The position numbers and the translations under genes were made by a program. Source: Dicyema japonicum (lineage: Eukaryota > Dicyemida > Rhombozoa > Dicyemidae). From it: a stretch of 64,000 nt of DNA. Positions 1 through 13,186 of this stretch are shown piece after piece. Position 1 is the stretch's first letter. Each line of letters starts with the position of its first letter. The stretch covers positions 1,738,324 through 1,802,323 of the forward strand of contig RDEW01000005.1 in the NCBI GenBank assembly GCA_011109175.1, read 5' to 3'. The notes under the pieces are model-generated. The model was not told the DNA's origin. It saw only the letters and a list, made by a program, of their open reading frames with translations, and made no database searches.

Positions 1-126
1 TCTTCACTGATGACGGCGTCACTCGACAAGCCAAAGCATCAAGATGCGTGGAACCTTCAACCGAAATGTACAAGAGACCATCGGCCTCTTGCCAGGAGCT
101 CGTTACAATGCACTGATTATGAATTG
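1..126 (-). repeat. SINE1 fragment (tRNA-derived SINE)
   Basis: The segment carries the central SINE1 motif (reverse of GACGCCGTCATCAGTG) followed by a degenerate tRNA-like head. The 3' half lies outside the window. It matches at least ten other copies here and has diverged most in the head. Confidence 0.75.
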
Positions 127-1289
127 GGAGAGTAAAAGCCTTAATTAGGAGTTATTTTGAATTTATGGACATTCCCTAAAGAAAATAAAATATTAAGGTT
201 AACAAAAACAGTTCTAATCTGAATTGTTGAGAAAAATGAGTCCAGGGATGGCTGAGACTAGCTACCGAGATACGGTTGTTTCTTCTGACAATAGCTATCG
301 AGATACGCTCCCGAAATCACTAAGCTTCATGTAGATCCTTGGTGAACCTTTTGATGATTGATCTGATACCTCGGAATAGGTTGTCTGCCTGCAAGCCAAG
401 GATTCCTGACGTCTTAACACCAAAAATACCCTCTGAAATACTTCAGTACTTCCTTTTCTTCTGATCCTCGGCTTATTTAGAAACATGTCCTGGGTTGACG
501 CATAAGCAGCCAAATAGCATTTATACTGCTATTTTTTGAATAAAATGAATTTCCGGAATTCATCAATCTTTTCATAGTAGACATTCCAAGGAACTTAAAA
601 TCAGGGGGTGTTTACGTTATGACCAAAAATGTAGTGTAAGTTATAGTGCTTAGTCAAATATAACTTAAAATTATAATGTGGTTTTCGTCATGGTTAATGT
701 GGTAAAAATTGACACGTGAAACCTTTTATTCATTAAATTAAAGAAAATTAGAGGTTATTCGAAAGTACTGATTAGTGGCAGAAACTGATTAATTCATATT
801 TTATAAATTCAGAAAGATGTTCATGAAACAGTAAATTTGAGCATAATTTTGTTAAGTTGTCAAATTTATCGTGAGATTATTGCTCAAACTTTTACATTTT
901 TGGAACGTGGCAAAAAATCTGATATAATGTGAGAAGTTGGAAACAAACCATAAAAAGATATAAATGATAAAATGAGAGGTGTGCCCTGAAAATACCTCTC
1001 AGAATGGATCCGACGGTACTTGTCTCGATATTTTGAATACACTTGCGGATATCTAGGATGACTAAAATACACGTTACTTGTCAACCAAAGACCTAAGGAA
1101 TTCACAAATAAAGCTAAATGAGGCTGAGAATTTATGTACTCTCCACAAAATCGCATCCTCAGAGAGAACGTCGAAGCATTTCACAGAATGAATCGTCAGC
1201 GGTGCTGCACAAGCGATGAGAAGATAATTCTTGCATATTGTGCATAATGAGATTAATCGGAATTTTGAAAAGGTGGCGCACCTCTATTG
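127..1289. other. No gene recognised
   Basis: AT-rich sequence without a recognisable domain. A 90-codon open frame on the minus strand (884-1156) and a 72-codon one (295-513) show no family motif and no conserved exon pattern. I treat both as chance frames. Confidence 0.5.
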
Positions 1290-1690
1290 CAAGAAATTAC
1301 TTCATGATGGGTGAAAACCCTTTTCTTCCTTCTCGTTTGATTGGACGAAATGACGGACTCATGAGACATTGGAAACCCAAAGCATTAAGGAATTGTCGTG
1401 TGCGCGTAGGATTCAGGTTCATCGAGTTCAGAATATGAATACTTAATGTTCTGCTTTTGCTGTGCTTTTCACTATTCGTTCTACCAGTTTTCTCCATGTA
1501 ACTTTCTTCCTCGCATATCTCTTCAGTTCATCGACTTTGTATCGTTCCAAATCCATGCATAAGGTCTCCTGTTTAGTGTTCGAAGCGAATCCTCTGACTT
1601 TGAAAGTTGCAAATGTAAACGGGGTAGATTAGACAGACTGAGAGTACGATAGACATTATTAGATATGTGTCAACCACTCAAATAACGTAT
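1290..1690 (-). mobile_element. LINE fragment, APE endonuclease N-terminal part (decayed)
   Basis: Read on the minus strand this segment parallels 6900-7400. Both contain the start of an apurinic-endonuclease-like domain (FNVRGLASNTKLETLSMD in the better copy) and, further on, a shared stretch beginning MEKTGRT. Stops and frameshifts break the frame. It is the 5' part of a non-LTR element of the CR1/RTE type. The two copies lie in opposite orientation about 5.5 kb apart. Confidence 0.6.
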
Positions 1691-2985
1691 ATGATAGCTA
1701 ATATGAGATTCTAATGAGTTAACATACACTTTTCAGAAGTTGTATTATTTATTTAAACCAACAAATGTATTATCTTTAAATACGTAACAATTTGATAAAC
1801 TTCCTCCAATAGTGAAAATGCCGTAGCGTTTCCTCCAAAAACCTAACTCCCTAAAAAAATTATGGTCGAAAGCCTAAAATCTAATCGGATTGCTATTTTC
1901 CAATTATTGGGAGTGTATTCCCTTATACGGTTTGTATAGAAATTGTTCAATCACCCATCCCTCTTCTCAGTTGTCTTCCTTTTGCTGTCAACGATCTGAT
2001 GCTACATAAGAAGGGAAGCTATTTAGGTCCTAGAATCCCCGAGGTTTCAGCTGAGATAAATTAAAAATTAGGTTATATTAATAATTTTCACCTAAGATGA
2101 AGTGTTTGTTCCTCTCGCTGTGAAACATCTGGAGACCTCGAACACTAGTCCTACGTTTTTTTCAAAAGACTATGATAACTCATTTTAACCCGCTCATGGG
2201 AGCTGATATATTTCCTCCCAGTCCAGAACAAGAATAGCTACTAATTCAGACAGTTGTTTCCTAACTCCAATTTTTTGCTTTTGGTTTTATAAAAAATGAA
2301 TTAACCTGATTTTGTAGTAATTTGTGATTTATCAAGTAATACAACATGTTTTAACCTACTTAACCCTTCATTCTCCAAACTTTTTTCATCGAGTGGCTTC
2401 TAGAGATCAGGTGATTTTTTATTATCTGACTATTTGAAAAATCTACTAGAAGGATATCAATTAGATTTACAAATTTATTTTGTGACGACATCCTTCGGCT
2501 GGCTGTCCTAAAATTGATGAAAGCAAGCGAATTAAACAATTCGAGGCTTAAATTTAACAAAATTTCTACGCGAAAGGATTTTTCGAAGAAATCAGTCATT
2601 CCAGTATTTCAAGTCTTTAATTTATTATATCACGTGGTTTATGCTAGTCTTGTTAAAACCATGTGGTTAACCGCATCCATTTATTAATATTTATTTTAAC
2701 AGGAAAATTAAGGCCAAGTTTGAATGAAAATACGTAAATATGCACTAGTCTCAGGTTACTATGTCATCTGGTCAACTATCATCAGAAGGTTCCAAAATCG
2801 TGATTCGACACACTTTGTATTTAAGACAAATACTTAGTTCGAAAGCTGGAATTCATCAATAAGAAGAAAAACAATGCCTTTCTCACTTTGTGAAGCAATA
2901 GGAGCATTCTGTGTGGTAGAATACAGAGTTCTGATCAATTAACAACTTTCACAAATGATTCGCCTCTCAATCGTTAAATTCTGGC
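1691..2985. other. No gene recognised
   Basis: AT-rich. The only open frame over 70 codons (2360-2599, minus) has no recognisable motif. Confidence 0.5.
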
Positions 2986-2989
2986 GGAT

Positions 2990-3290
2990 AGCCACTGGAG
3001 ATTATTCGACAATTGGGATCCTTACTTGGTGATAGTGAGGACATGATGTATAGAAGAGTTCTTGAATCAAGATGGAGACTGTTTGGGCACGTGCTTAGAA
3101 TGGACATAAACGCCCCTGCAAATATAATAATGGACAAGTACTTTACAATGAGAACAAACCATCGTTCAGAGGAACACCCAGAGTCACTCTACCCGTGGCT
3201 CTGAACAAGGATATTAATGGAAGAAAACTTAAATCTGCAGAAGACCTGGAAGATCTACGGACAGATACGTAAAGCAGAGAGCGATCGAGT
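2990..3290 (+). mobile_element. LINE 3' ORF end (decayed)
   Basis: The frame contains RRVLESRWRLFGHVLRMD, the C-terminal signature that follows the RT domain in many APE-type LINEs. A second frame completes it with TPRVTLPVALNKDI and an EDLEDLR stretch. One frameshift separates the parts at about 3170. The RT core is absent, so this is a 5'-truncated copy. It is not the same family as the insert at 48001-48347. Confidence 0.6.
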
Positions 3291-3299
3291 CTGTACTAC

Positions 3300-3975
3300 A
3301 TTTGGTTTATAATTTTGCAAGAACGGTAAAGATGCCATGTGCTAATTGCGCTGCCGTGGGTTTGATTTCTTGATGACTACTTTGATGAAAGTTTCTTCTT
3401 CCTCTTTCCTCTGTTCTTGATGCTGGCTGCACATGGTGTTATTTGACCCACCCTGCTTTAAATGAAAGATTGAGTTCCAAAAAATACAATTTGATCTTCC
3501 CAATTTTACGATCATTCCCTGGAGTAGCCACAACTGTGTCATAGTGGAAAATACTTTCAGGATTAAGTTTCCTCTATTTCAAGACGGTCTTTGTGACGAC
3601 TTTGGGGTCTGGATTTACTTAATTAGCTTGCATGGAAAAAACATTTACCAAAGGACCAATTAAATGACCCATTTTCCAGGATTCATTAGACTCACTTCCC
3701 AGCTTCTCCAATGAACCGAAAAACTGCATGAAAGATACGTCCCGTATTTACTTTTCCCAAAGTTATCAAAGGAAAATAAAAATATCATAAATGATAGGTA
3801 GGATCGAATGGTCCTTTTTGTGTCTTGTAAAGGCTTGGGGTTAGGGAATGCAGCACGTGACACCTAGTTGTTGTCGTCACTAATTCATTATTACTGTTTT
3901 CTGGAGTGACTTTATGAAATCAATATCTGTCAAAATATTTGGAGTTGTCTCCTGATGCTTCCAGAATTAGATGGA
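3300..3975. other. No gene recognised
   Basis: Two 66-67 codon minus-strand frames (3342-3542, 3660-3863) carry no recognisable motif. Nothing else stands out. Confidence 0.4.
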
Positions 3976-4263
3976 TAGGCTATCCGAAAGTTATCCACTG
4001 AAGAAGTTACGAGAATTTACATCCAATCAGTCATCTTGAAAAAAACTTTAGAAAATATGGTGCATGGCGACATGCACAGAGATAGGGTCTCCGATGGAGA
4101 TTTCATATCTGCTTCGAATCAACTTGTGAAAGTGGCTTGTGTCAACTATGTGGAAGCACAGTTCAAAGTTGGAAGAGAAGAAATGGCTGACTCCATTATG
4201 GATAAAAGGGGGATCAGTTGGTGGTACATTCTTCTAAGAGGAAAAGAACAGAACCAGACATGA
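3976..4263 (+). mobile_element. RLE-B element, C-terminal tail
   Basis: The frame reads EEVTRIYIQSVILKKTLENM and then about 65 less conserved residues to a stop. The tyrosine-isoleucine-glutamine plus LKKTLE pattern recurs at 18.3 kb (AYIQFIVLKKTLESM) and 57.1 kb (KAYIQTLLLRK). All three are the last segment of a non-LTR retroelement whose RT and zinc-finger parts are seen at 57.1-58.6 and 63.3-63.6 kb. Only the tail survives here. Confidence 0.55.
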
Positions 4264-5540
4264 CAACACCACAGCGGAAAACCTCACACTTCTCGTGTAG
4301 GTAAACTATAAGTCATTCGCAACTCGGAAAATTGAAGAGCGTGAAAAATACTAAACTGGAAACAAATCTCGACAATACCTGTTATGGATATTGGCCATCC
4401 GCCAGTCTGACTATTTAATTTGAAAATGAAAGGTTGCCTCAAAGTCATAAACCATTATTCTGGCAGATAATTGAAATCATAAATTGAATTCAGGATAAGG
4501 GATTGCTCAGTCAGAGAGCAAATGATGACACAATTAAGAACGATGTTTTTCAAATCAAGCAAAATTAGGTATTTCTTATGGAATTATCGAATGTATTAGA
4601 AGTCAAGGATTTTACTGATAATTCTGCCTTAAACTCGTGGGGTGTAAAAATATGGCACCACCCAGTTAACCCGAAAGTATATATAAAGTCATTCATACAA
4701 CATATGAAATATCCCGGACTTTGTACATCGAAAGGAAAATTGATGTAACGTACAAGTATGGAGACTTAACCAAAATAGAAATATTTTGTGTTTATTGATT
4801 TCTTGGGGAAACTGTCTTGGTAGAAGTCGGTTAGTAAGCCCTACCGTTTCATATTACTTCTCCAGTAACTTCACTAGCAGTGTTTACTTATAATAACTTA
4901 CTTAGAAATACCTTGTGGTGTGTAGGCGAAACGAACTGCGCTGAGAGTAGGACTCATAGATTCTAGACACTATCTTCCTGTAGGTAATTATAACTGTAAA
5001 TAAATAGGTATTTTGATTGTTAGTTCTGAATACTAGGAATTCTCATTAAGTTCTCGTTCTTTTATACTTCCTTTATTCGTTTCAAAAAAGTGGTATAGTA
5101 CTCACATCCCGAATAATATTTTTTTGTTAAATCAGTCAAGTAGGTATTAAAAGAAAAGAAATCGAAGATCTAAATAAATATTTACTTTCTGAAAGGGAAA
5201 TAAGATCAAATTGAGAAGGTTCATGTCGGATCGAAAATCAAAATTCCTCTCAAAATGACAAATTCACGAACCCTCCAGTTTTTAGAAATCCCACATTATC
5301 TTTTGTCATAAGGACACGTGTCGTGGGTGGATATTAGTTTAATTTTTTTTCTATTTTAAACACGACAATTCTTCAGTACAGTTACACGATAAGAGCTTTC
5401 TGATTGACATTTTTGAGACGATATTATTTTCATGAATTCACCGTGGATATTAGGAGACATAGAAACCCAATGTTCTTAACGAAGAAAATGTTGAATACAT
5501 GCAGGATCCAGATTTAAATAAAAGTCACAAATAAATCATA
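4264..5540. other. No gene recognised
   Basis: AT-rich sequence with no open frame above 60 codons and no repeat I can name. Confidence 0.5.
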
Positions 5541-5760
5541 AGGCTTGACGAGTGACGCCGTCATCAGTGGACATACACTGCGGAACTGGATAGTCTAAAA
5601 AGACATACACCCAAGAAAAAGAAAACAAAGAAGTGAAGAGTATTCTTGATCCTCCCTCAATTAGCTATTACAACTGTTCTTTGCTTAAATAGAGTGTGTG
5701 TTCTGCCTGTGGGGAGCTATAACTGATATGGCTCCTCGGAAAGTGCGAACATTATTATTA
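5541..5760 (+). repeat. SINE1, 5'-truncated
   Basis: It begins within the central domain (GACGAGTGACGCCGTCATCA) and runs through the GTGTGTTCTGCCT tail segment to an (ATT)n end. The tRNA-related head is missing, as expected from incomplete reverse transcription. Confidence 0.8.
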
Positions 5761-6444
5761 AATAAATCATAATTCATATCAGTGATGAAATTTATACTCT
5801 AAAATCTGTTGATTAAACAAAATAGTGGATAAAATGAGTTATGCTGAGATATTATAATTAACGTGCCCGGTTAATGTTGGGCAAAATTCAGGGAGATAAG
5901 CCACTCATGTAAGAGAATGAGATCGTTAAGTGAAGAAACCATAAGAAAATTTTTATAAGGAATCTGAGTTGTTGGTTGTATATATTGATCACCTTACGGA
6001 ACACTGAAATTTCTTGAAATCTTCAGAGCATCCCCTTGGGTTGGAGATCGAACCATATCTGAAATCCTCGCTAAGTCTGAAGCGATATATGTACGTCGTT
6101 GATAACATACTGTCCTATACAAACATAATCAGACCATCGCTTTCGCCATAGTACTCACCCTACTATTAGACGATCACAAGACACGTCACCTCATGTTCTG
6201 GTCCGCCTTTGATTTCCGCGCCATCCCAGACACATCTGATCTGATCTTAGTGAGCGTCAATTTTTGTTGTTACTTTTATTACGGTAAAAATGATGAACTG
6301 TTATTTGATAAAATGTCAGATATACTAATCAAATTATTAACAACATCTAACTAAATTATTGGAGTACGATTTATAGAACTAAATAGTTTTAGAATGAACT
6401 ATGGTTTTCTATGAGATCAATTGAATTTATTTGGGCTGCACTAC
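5761..6444. other. No gene recognised
   Basis: AT-rich spacer between two SINE1 copies in opposite orientation. No coding signal. Confidence 0.5.
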
Positions 6445-6765
6445 ACGAAGAGTCATATTAGCTATAGCTCCTCCCAGGCACGGACACCACTTTATTTTAA
6501 GTTATCATAAAAGAACAGTTATCATAATTAATCGATGAGGGAGAACCAAGGAATGCTCTTCACTTCTTTATTTTTCTTTGTTGGGTGTGAGTCCTTTTTT
6601 AGAGAATCAAGTTCCGCAGTGAGATGTTACTGATGACGGCGTCACTCGTCAAGCCAAAGCATCGTAGATTTGTAGAACCTTCAGCAGGAATAAAGAGATT
6701 CGAACTAGGGTCCATCAGGCCTTTTTCTGGCACTCGTTACATTTCACCACCCTGATTGGTCTGTG
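6445..6765 (-). repeat. SINE1, nearly full length, diverged
   Basis: On the minus strand a tRNA-like head with a B-box-like stretch (reverse of AGATTCGAACTA) is followed by the GACGCCGTCATCAGT core and the GGAGCTATAGCT tail segment. It is clearly diverged from the copies at 31.9 and 51.3 kb. Confidence 0.8.
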
Positions 6766-6899
6766 ATTTTAATTATTGAGGGTACAAGTGAACCAAATTA
6801 AATTATCTAAATTAATGAAATCAAGATATTTTTAAATGAAAATTAAAAAAAAATCTAGTAGGTTTTTCTGTGCGCAAAATCTTCCATAATAATATTCAC

Positions 6900-7400
6900 A
6901 TTTATCCACTATTATTTCAGTCGAGTGGTTGACACTCCTCTAATAATGTCAATCTTACTCAGTTTGTCTATTCTACCCCGTCTACAATTGCAACTTTCAA
7001 CGTCAGAGGACTTGCTTCGAACACTAAACTGGAGACCTTATCCATGGATTTGGAACGATACCAAGTTAACGTGGCCTGTCTACAAAAGGTGAAGGTGAAA
7101 GTGGATCGGGATGTATGATGCGGAAATTACCGGCTAATACTACTATCGTCCGACTGTCTTCTCTATGGATGGGCTTCGCAGTTCATCTATCAATTGTGAA
7201 TCGGCTACTCAAGGTATCGAGAGTTACTGACAGAATTGCTGCATTCAATTGGATATTGTATCGCGTAAAAGGAAATCGATTATGTCAATATTGTTGAGAC
7301 GTGCAAGGAGGAAAGTTATATGGAGAAGACTGGTAGAACGGATGGTGAAGAGCACGACGCAAGCGGAACCTTAAGTATGCTTATGGGTAACTCGGGAGTG
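6900..7400 (+). mobile_element. LINE fragment, APE endonuclease start (decayed)
   Basis: The frame gives ATFNVRGLASNTKLETLSMD, then VNVACLQ, the first conserved block of an AP-endonuclease-like LINE domain (asparagine in FNVRG, glutamine in CLQ). Later blocks are in other frames. Same family as 1290-1690. No RT follows. Confidence 0.65.
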
Positions 7401-8110
7401 AATTTAACCACCTATTACTGTCAGTAGTCAAAATCACTTTCCCGTTTTACATAAGCATTTGAGTAATTAAGGTTTCGTCTGAGCCATACTCCCAACCATT
7501 CTTTTATCAAAAATGGATAAACTGAGATAAAGACAATAACATTGATAGAGAGGCTCCGGATAGCCAGTAGGTACGATATTATTATGGAAGCTCGTTTTAA
7601 TCCTTGAATCAACGAATATATTTATTTTTATAGATAAAGTAATCGGGGTATAATCTATTGCAGAGTTATTTTTCGGATAAAAGTTCCGAGTCAATTTTAA
7701 TTTTTTTAAATTACTGAAAAAAACTTCCGTCTGAACGGTCTAATTTGTAAGTTCAATGAGGTTTTAGGAAAAAAACGAGTCATTGTTTACAATAATTCTA
7801 TGTGGATTCTCTCATAGCTTAAAATTTTAAGACTAGTTCATCCCCCCCCCCATTGCAACCTTTTCTTTAAACAAAAAAGTTTTGATTAACTCAAAAACTT
7901 CGTTCTTTCTACTGTTTCGCATGTTAAGGCAACTTGATGTTCAATTTTCGATGATTGTCTTTTTAGTGACGTTTAATACACTTTCTTTGATCAAATTTTT
8001 CAAGATTTGATTTCGCTTTAAATTTTGAAGATGTCACCTTTTATAAAATCACAAATAACTGGTGATATCTTGTCTCAGGCAGTAAATGAATAATAACACA
8101 GTCACAAGGG
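7401..8110. other. No gene recognised
   Basis: AT-rich. The overlapping minus-strand frames at 7421-7694 have no motif. A run of ten or so cytosines sits near 7845. Confidence 0.4.
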
Positions 8111-8230
8111 TCATAATGTAACCACGTGGCTATTCCCTCTTAGGCTGGCAAGCGAGATTCGTTCAAATAGCCAGCAGCGTTCACGGAGATCTCTTGTGCG
8201 TGTAGAAATCCGATTCCCTAGACCAGTCAT
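8111..8230 (-). mobile_element. RLE-A element, extreme C-terminus
   Basis: The minus frame ends RERCWLFERISLASLRGNSH, matching the C-terminus of the near-complete RLE-A at 47.7 kb (TEWLFQRISLAVVRGNSH). Only about 40 codons are recognisable, followed by unrelated AT-rich sequence. Confidence 0.75.
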
Positions 8231-9795
8231 GCCCAAAGAGAAGCCACAGAAAAAAAAGATTTTTAATAAAAAAAACTGGTGAAATTTAATATATAATTTT
8301 TGAGAAACACTAATTAAAATAAAGAATAAACCTTTGATATAAAAGGTATCAGCATCTTGTGTGAAATAAAAAGGTATCAGCATCAACGACCATGGGAATT
8401 TGATACATTTAATTTGTCGTTGACTATAACTTCACAGTCCAAAGTTAATAAATTAACTATTTAGAACAAAATGGTCCCCATAGACATGATAAATGTTGCG
8501 TTTCCTCTCACGATTCCAATGGAGATCAACTGGATAAGCCTTGGCTCTTGAGTGTAGCTGGACGTACCAGCTTCTTAACGAAACGATTTCCAGCTTATTC
8601 CTCCAGTTGTCTCAACTAGTTAATAAAATAAGTTAACATAATAGAAAAATTGTTAGTTGACATCTCTAGCAATGTCTTTATCTTACTTTTAGTCAATCTA
8701 CTTTACATACAAAAAAACTAGCAGAAAAAATAATAGGAGGTAAAAAACAAGCGAATCCCTATGTATTCATATTTATTTTATTTATTAATCACAGGCTAGG
8801 AATCTTTGGTAATCCCAGCACAAACAGTCACAACTAATTAATCCAAGGAAGGAACCCAAGGGAGAACGTCTGCCTATGCCGACCAAATCTATCTTCCAAT
8901 AGTCTATTACAGGCTTCCGAAGAGAGGTGGAGAAGTTGGTCCTCTTTCTTCCATCCTACCGCCACGGACATTACTACATTCATAGGCGGAAGAGTTTTTA
9001 TAATGGTAGTCTTCAAAAGTGGATTTGGTCAGGGAGATGGCAGTAAGATCTCTTTCAACTACTGGGTCGTGCAAGAAGGACTCGTCGCTTCACTGTAGGA
9101 TTTGTTTTACGAGAATATTATATGAGTACATCACAAGAGGTGCATTGGGTGGTTTAAAAATCCAATACGAGGAGAAGTTGACCACGATGAAATGGTCTAA
9201 GGAAACTTTTCATGAGGTTTTGATAAAATTCTATAGGCAAACTTTTTTAATTCATAAAATGAATCCGGAAGGGAATTCCAAGTTTTGAAAATGATGTCCT
9301 CAGGTTTCTCCAGTTTTATATCAATATTGCTGTTTTTGCATTCTACAGAATAATTCTTTTTTCAAATTCTTCAGAAAGACGAATAAATTTTGCCACCCAT
9401 AAATCTTTACAAGTCCAATAGTTGCATTTCAAACTCGGTTTGATTTTTTGCATACAAGATGAAAACCGATTGAGAACGTTCCCCCTCGAGAGCCAACGAA
9501 CTTTGTTGATTGGAGAAGATCAATATACTCATTAAATCTTTAAACAGTCGATGGTTAAGTCCCTTAAATAAATAATAAATAATATATTAATTTTGATATA
9601 ATAAATTTAGTAATCTTACCTTGCAATGTCTTTATATCACATGATTCATCTATTGCTATCAAAATCAAATTAGCAATTTTTCAGGTCAGTAACTTGTTGA
9701 ATAGTTACATTCAAAGACATCTTAATAGTCATGTCTGCTACTATTTTTGCAGATAAAGGTATATTCATATTTTATGGAATACTTTGGTGTCGTCT
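8231..9795. other. No gene recognised; one unexplained ORF
   Basis: An 89-codon plus frame at 9019-9288 has two CxxC-like cysteines (HCRIC) but no family match I can defend. The rest is AT-rich. A possible LINE-type tail (AAATAAATAATAAATAA) occurs near 9570. Confidence 0.35.
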
Positions 9796-9799
9796 ATTT

Positions 9800-10200
9800 T
9801 ACTTCCAGAGATTAGTTAGATGGATACGGTGTGCCAGTGAATGTCTCAAGGAAAGGGGACGGGCTAGCGACGAAGCCGATTGTTTGATTATGTTCAAATA
9901 ATATTGTAACCTGGTCAAGGAGGAAACTGCCTACAATTGTAGACAACAGACCCAGCCCTTACAAGCAACTCTAAACAGTTTGTCGTAGGGTTTGGAAGTA
10001 CATATTTGTAAATAGGCCTTTCTTAAATCCATACTAAAAGGATTCTTTAGGTAGATATGGGAAGATCCGATTAAAGACCATTTTCTTGAGAATTTTTGAC
10101 AATATGCATAACTATAGATATTGGTCGATAAGAGGGGACTCTTGGTTTTCAGGTTTCTGAACTGTGTGGATGTGGGCCAACTTCCACATTGTTGGATCAT
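9800..10200 (-). mobile_element. LTR-retrotransposon reverse transcriptase fragment
   Basis: The minus frame contains FSMDLRKAYLQICTS and, after a stop and frameshift, LTRLQYYLNI. In Ty3/gypsy and Bel-type RTs the equivalent blocks are an (I/L)DLRKAYLQI motif followed by LTRLGFGLN, so this is the first catalytic block and the next one. The YxDD block is not seen. The two open minus frames at 10507-10934 lie upstream in the same orientation and could be remnants of the same element, but carry no clear motif. Confidence 0.55.
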
Positions 10201-12184
10201 AGGAATTGATCTGGTCGCACAAGTAGGTTAACTTTTATCAAAGACAAGGGACCCTCGTATTTTTATGAGGTGAGTAGCTGTTCTTAGCGTAGAACTTGAT
10301 CATTCTATCGAGTTCCTTTTTGCTGAATTCAGGACTGTTTCTCTTCTCAAGGTTTTTGATTTTTGAGAGGGTTTTCTCCTTTCATCCACTTCCTTTTTTA
10401 GAGATGTTCTTTATTTCGCTATCCAGCACTCGAATTCAATTACTAGGAATGGCCTTGGATGCTTTTGAGTCGATTACGTTCATTCATAATCTTCTTCGTT
10501 TAGTGTTCAAAACTTTCTGTTAACACGGGAAACTACACTACCGAGTGAATTGAAACGTAGTGCATCGAAATCTGCAAAGTTTATGTCCAAATATTGAGCA
10601 AAATCTTTCACATTAACGGTTCTGTACTCCAGGAAAAAGTAACACATCCACGGAGAAGGTAAACTCCTTTGGGTGGAAATGGTAAAAGGAATATTTATGT
10701 TTAAAATTTTAATATTTCCCATGTTTGTTTGAATGAAGATCCCAATGTATTCCACGGGAGATGGACGATCATAATGCGATCTCTCTTAATGACTCCTCCA
10801 CAGCCAAGCTGGTGATCCTTCTTCTTGGATTGGGGTGAGCAAATGATCCTTTTTATTGTGTGACTAATTCCACAGTTAGCGCAACCAGGAACGGCAAACC
10901 ACTTATTCAATCGATCTTGATGGAATTTGTCCAAGAGAAAAACGGGAAATTATAATTTTTATTTTATATATATTTTTTTAGTAAAATTTTTTAGGCTAGG
11001 TGTTTTATATTGAAATTTTAAATAACCAAATACTTTACAAAATCGGCCCACTTGTCAGCAAAACTCGAAATAAATGACTTTAGATTCAGAAAATACTAAA
11101 ATTTTTTCCTCAACCGAACCAAAAGAGTTCATAGAGAAACCCGATCGACTTTAAAAGGTTTTGATTTTCAAAAAATGATTGGCCAGTTCCAGAAAAAATT
11201 CCTCGCACCTTGAGCCAATTAAAACGAGATAAAGGGGAGTATAAGCTAGACAATAATAATATAACGCCTAATATTGAAAATTTGAAGAATTTACATCAAA
11301 TTAATCCGAACTTGTTTCAGTATAAATTTAGATTTCATTCCTCCTCTAAATTTCCGCTCCCCCAGAGTTTACTTATGCATATGAAAAGTATTCCAACCAA
11401 GAGAATTAAAATTTAACACTTTTGGCTTTAACTGGTTGTTGTGTTGCTTTTATAGTGTTTGAATAACACGAGGATAATAAGATAATGTCCATTTTTCAAC
11501 ATGATAATCGCTTAGTAACTTTGGTAGGCTAAAAATTTGCAATTTAACCTGTTAAGCGTCACTTATGTTAGTGGGCCCAGCCCAAATTGAACCAGCCCAT
11601 ATTTTAGTTTTGTTTAACGCCGCTCTAAAACCCGGCTTTAAACCAAATTACATCATATTAGTGGACTTGTGTCTAATTTCAAATATGGTACCCTTACGGC
11701 TTAACTTCCGATAGTAAGCTCCAAGAAAAATAACTGTGAATTTCACGCCTCTTTCAGAAGTGAAGTTAAAAGGTACTCTTTTTTCCCCTGAAGACCAACC
11801 GGAGATGTAACCATTGTATCGTCGCTGGATGATTCGTCATTGATTTCTGATTCATCACTTTCATTTTCAAAATCGCTAAAGTAACTTAATTCGTAAAAAA
11901 ATATCTTGCTCAGGTAACTTCGGTCTTTTTGGTCAGACGCTAATTATGAGTTGACACAAAATAACAAAATAGTTAAAATATGTCGGAAATATAATTTTTC
12001 CGGTAAATTTTAGATTGAAATTTTGATTTTTTTAATAAAATAATTGAAAAAGATTAGTAAAAACAATTTTAGAATTGACCATTTTCTTAGGAAAATTGCC
12101 TTTTTGAATTACTGACGTGAACTTTTAGCCATAAATTGCCCAATTTATGGGTTGGCCAATTAGGGGAATAAAACCATCAAGACT
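10201..12184. other. Mostly non-coding; possible remnant of the LTR element
   Basis: Minus frames at 10507-10755 and 10701-10934 overlap in different phases. One has a CANCG group but no complete zinc knuckle. From 10.95 to 12.18 kb the sequence is AT-rich with no recognised domain. Confidence 0.35.
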
Positions 12185-12350
12185 ATTGTATTATTGCACT
12201 GGCGCCAGCTGGCAATGGGCGCCATATGAAACAGTGAATCGCATGATGCCACTCTACTAGGAAAGGAAAGAGGAGGAACAAACAAAACAAACTGAAAACT
12301 CAACCAATTAGCCACGTACCACCACATGGCGCAATAAATATAGATGCTAA
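12185..12350 (-). repeat. SINE2, 5' half
   Basis: The reverse complement starts GCGCCATGTGGTGGTACGTG and follows the SINE2 copies at 19.05 and 41.44 kb through the GTAGAGTGGCATCATG block. The LINE-like 3' tail is missing. Confidence 0.65.
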
Positions 12351-12469
12351 AATAATAAAATCTTTTATGGATAAAATCGACTTATATTATGTCACAGTCC
12401 AGATCTGTGACGCCAGAGGTGCCTGGTCAATGCTCAAAATACGAAAAAGTATTTTTTCAGAAAACATTT

Positions 12470-13186
12470 CATTGGAAGAAATTATTAATAATAGAAAATA
12501 AACTTATAATTATAAAATAGCTATTTCCTCTCAGGATGCTCAAATAACCAGCAGCGCTCAGGAGGGTCTCCTGTTCGTAGTGATCCGATTCCCTAGACGA
12601 CTCAAGAATTCCAGCGTGCAGGCGCAAGGGAACCAGACGTCTCAACGGCGAGTGAACAAACAAAAAATCCTTGGGTAGGACGGCGTACTTTTTCCGTTTC
12701 AGCTTTACGGCTTTCTCAGCGACAGAACAGGCTCCAGAGCACTCTGGAGTAGGTTGCAAAGGGAAAACGTGTCGGTGCAGGTAACATCCCAGACAAGAGG
12801 TTTCCCGACATCAAAAGGGAAGATTGTCATCCCATCTGGTCGTGTCTTGTCACGCCTGTAAAGACAGACTGGTTCGATTATGGAGGGTTGACAGACGGAG
12901 TCCATAGCTCGCCTAACGACATCATTCAAGGCCATGTTTCTGGGAAATCTACCTGCACTCTTCCTGCAGGAAAGAGGGTGTAGGACAAAACAGTCGATCT
13001 GGTCTCCGCATCGGTACGGATGTGGAACACAGAATTTTAAATTCAGTCGCAATGAGATCCCAATACGGACGCATTCATCATCCTGAAAGATACCCAAAAC
13101 TCCATTGGGAATGGCGTTGAGCCAGGCACCGTTCTCGGAAGACGCCCCCGACAACAAACAGGAACGACGATGTTGTCTAGATTACA
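12470..13186 (-). mobile_element. RLE-A element, zinc finger plus endonuclease domain (3' part)
   Basis: Minus frames give a cysteine/histidine block (CGDQIDCFVLHPLSCRKS), then a RPDGMTIFPF...WDVTCTD stretch. These are the CCHC-like finger and the PD-(D/E)XK-type endonuclease core that end RLE-A. The C-terminal LSILRGNSY follows at about 12.53 kb in another frame. The element stops abruptly at about 13.16-13.19 kb against a different LINE, so one probably inserted into the other. Confidence 0.75.

Noticed and set aside
9019-9288. Merlin/ISXO2-like transposase from an HCRIC cysteine pair
   Set aside because: A single cysteine pair is not enough and no catalytic block was found.
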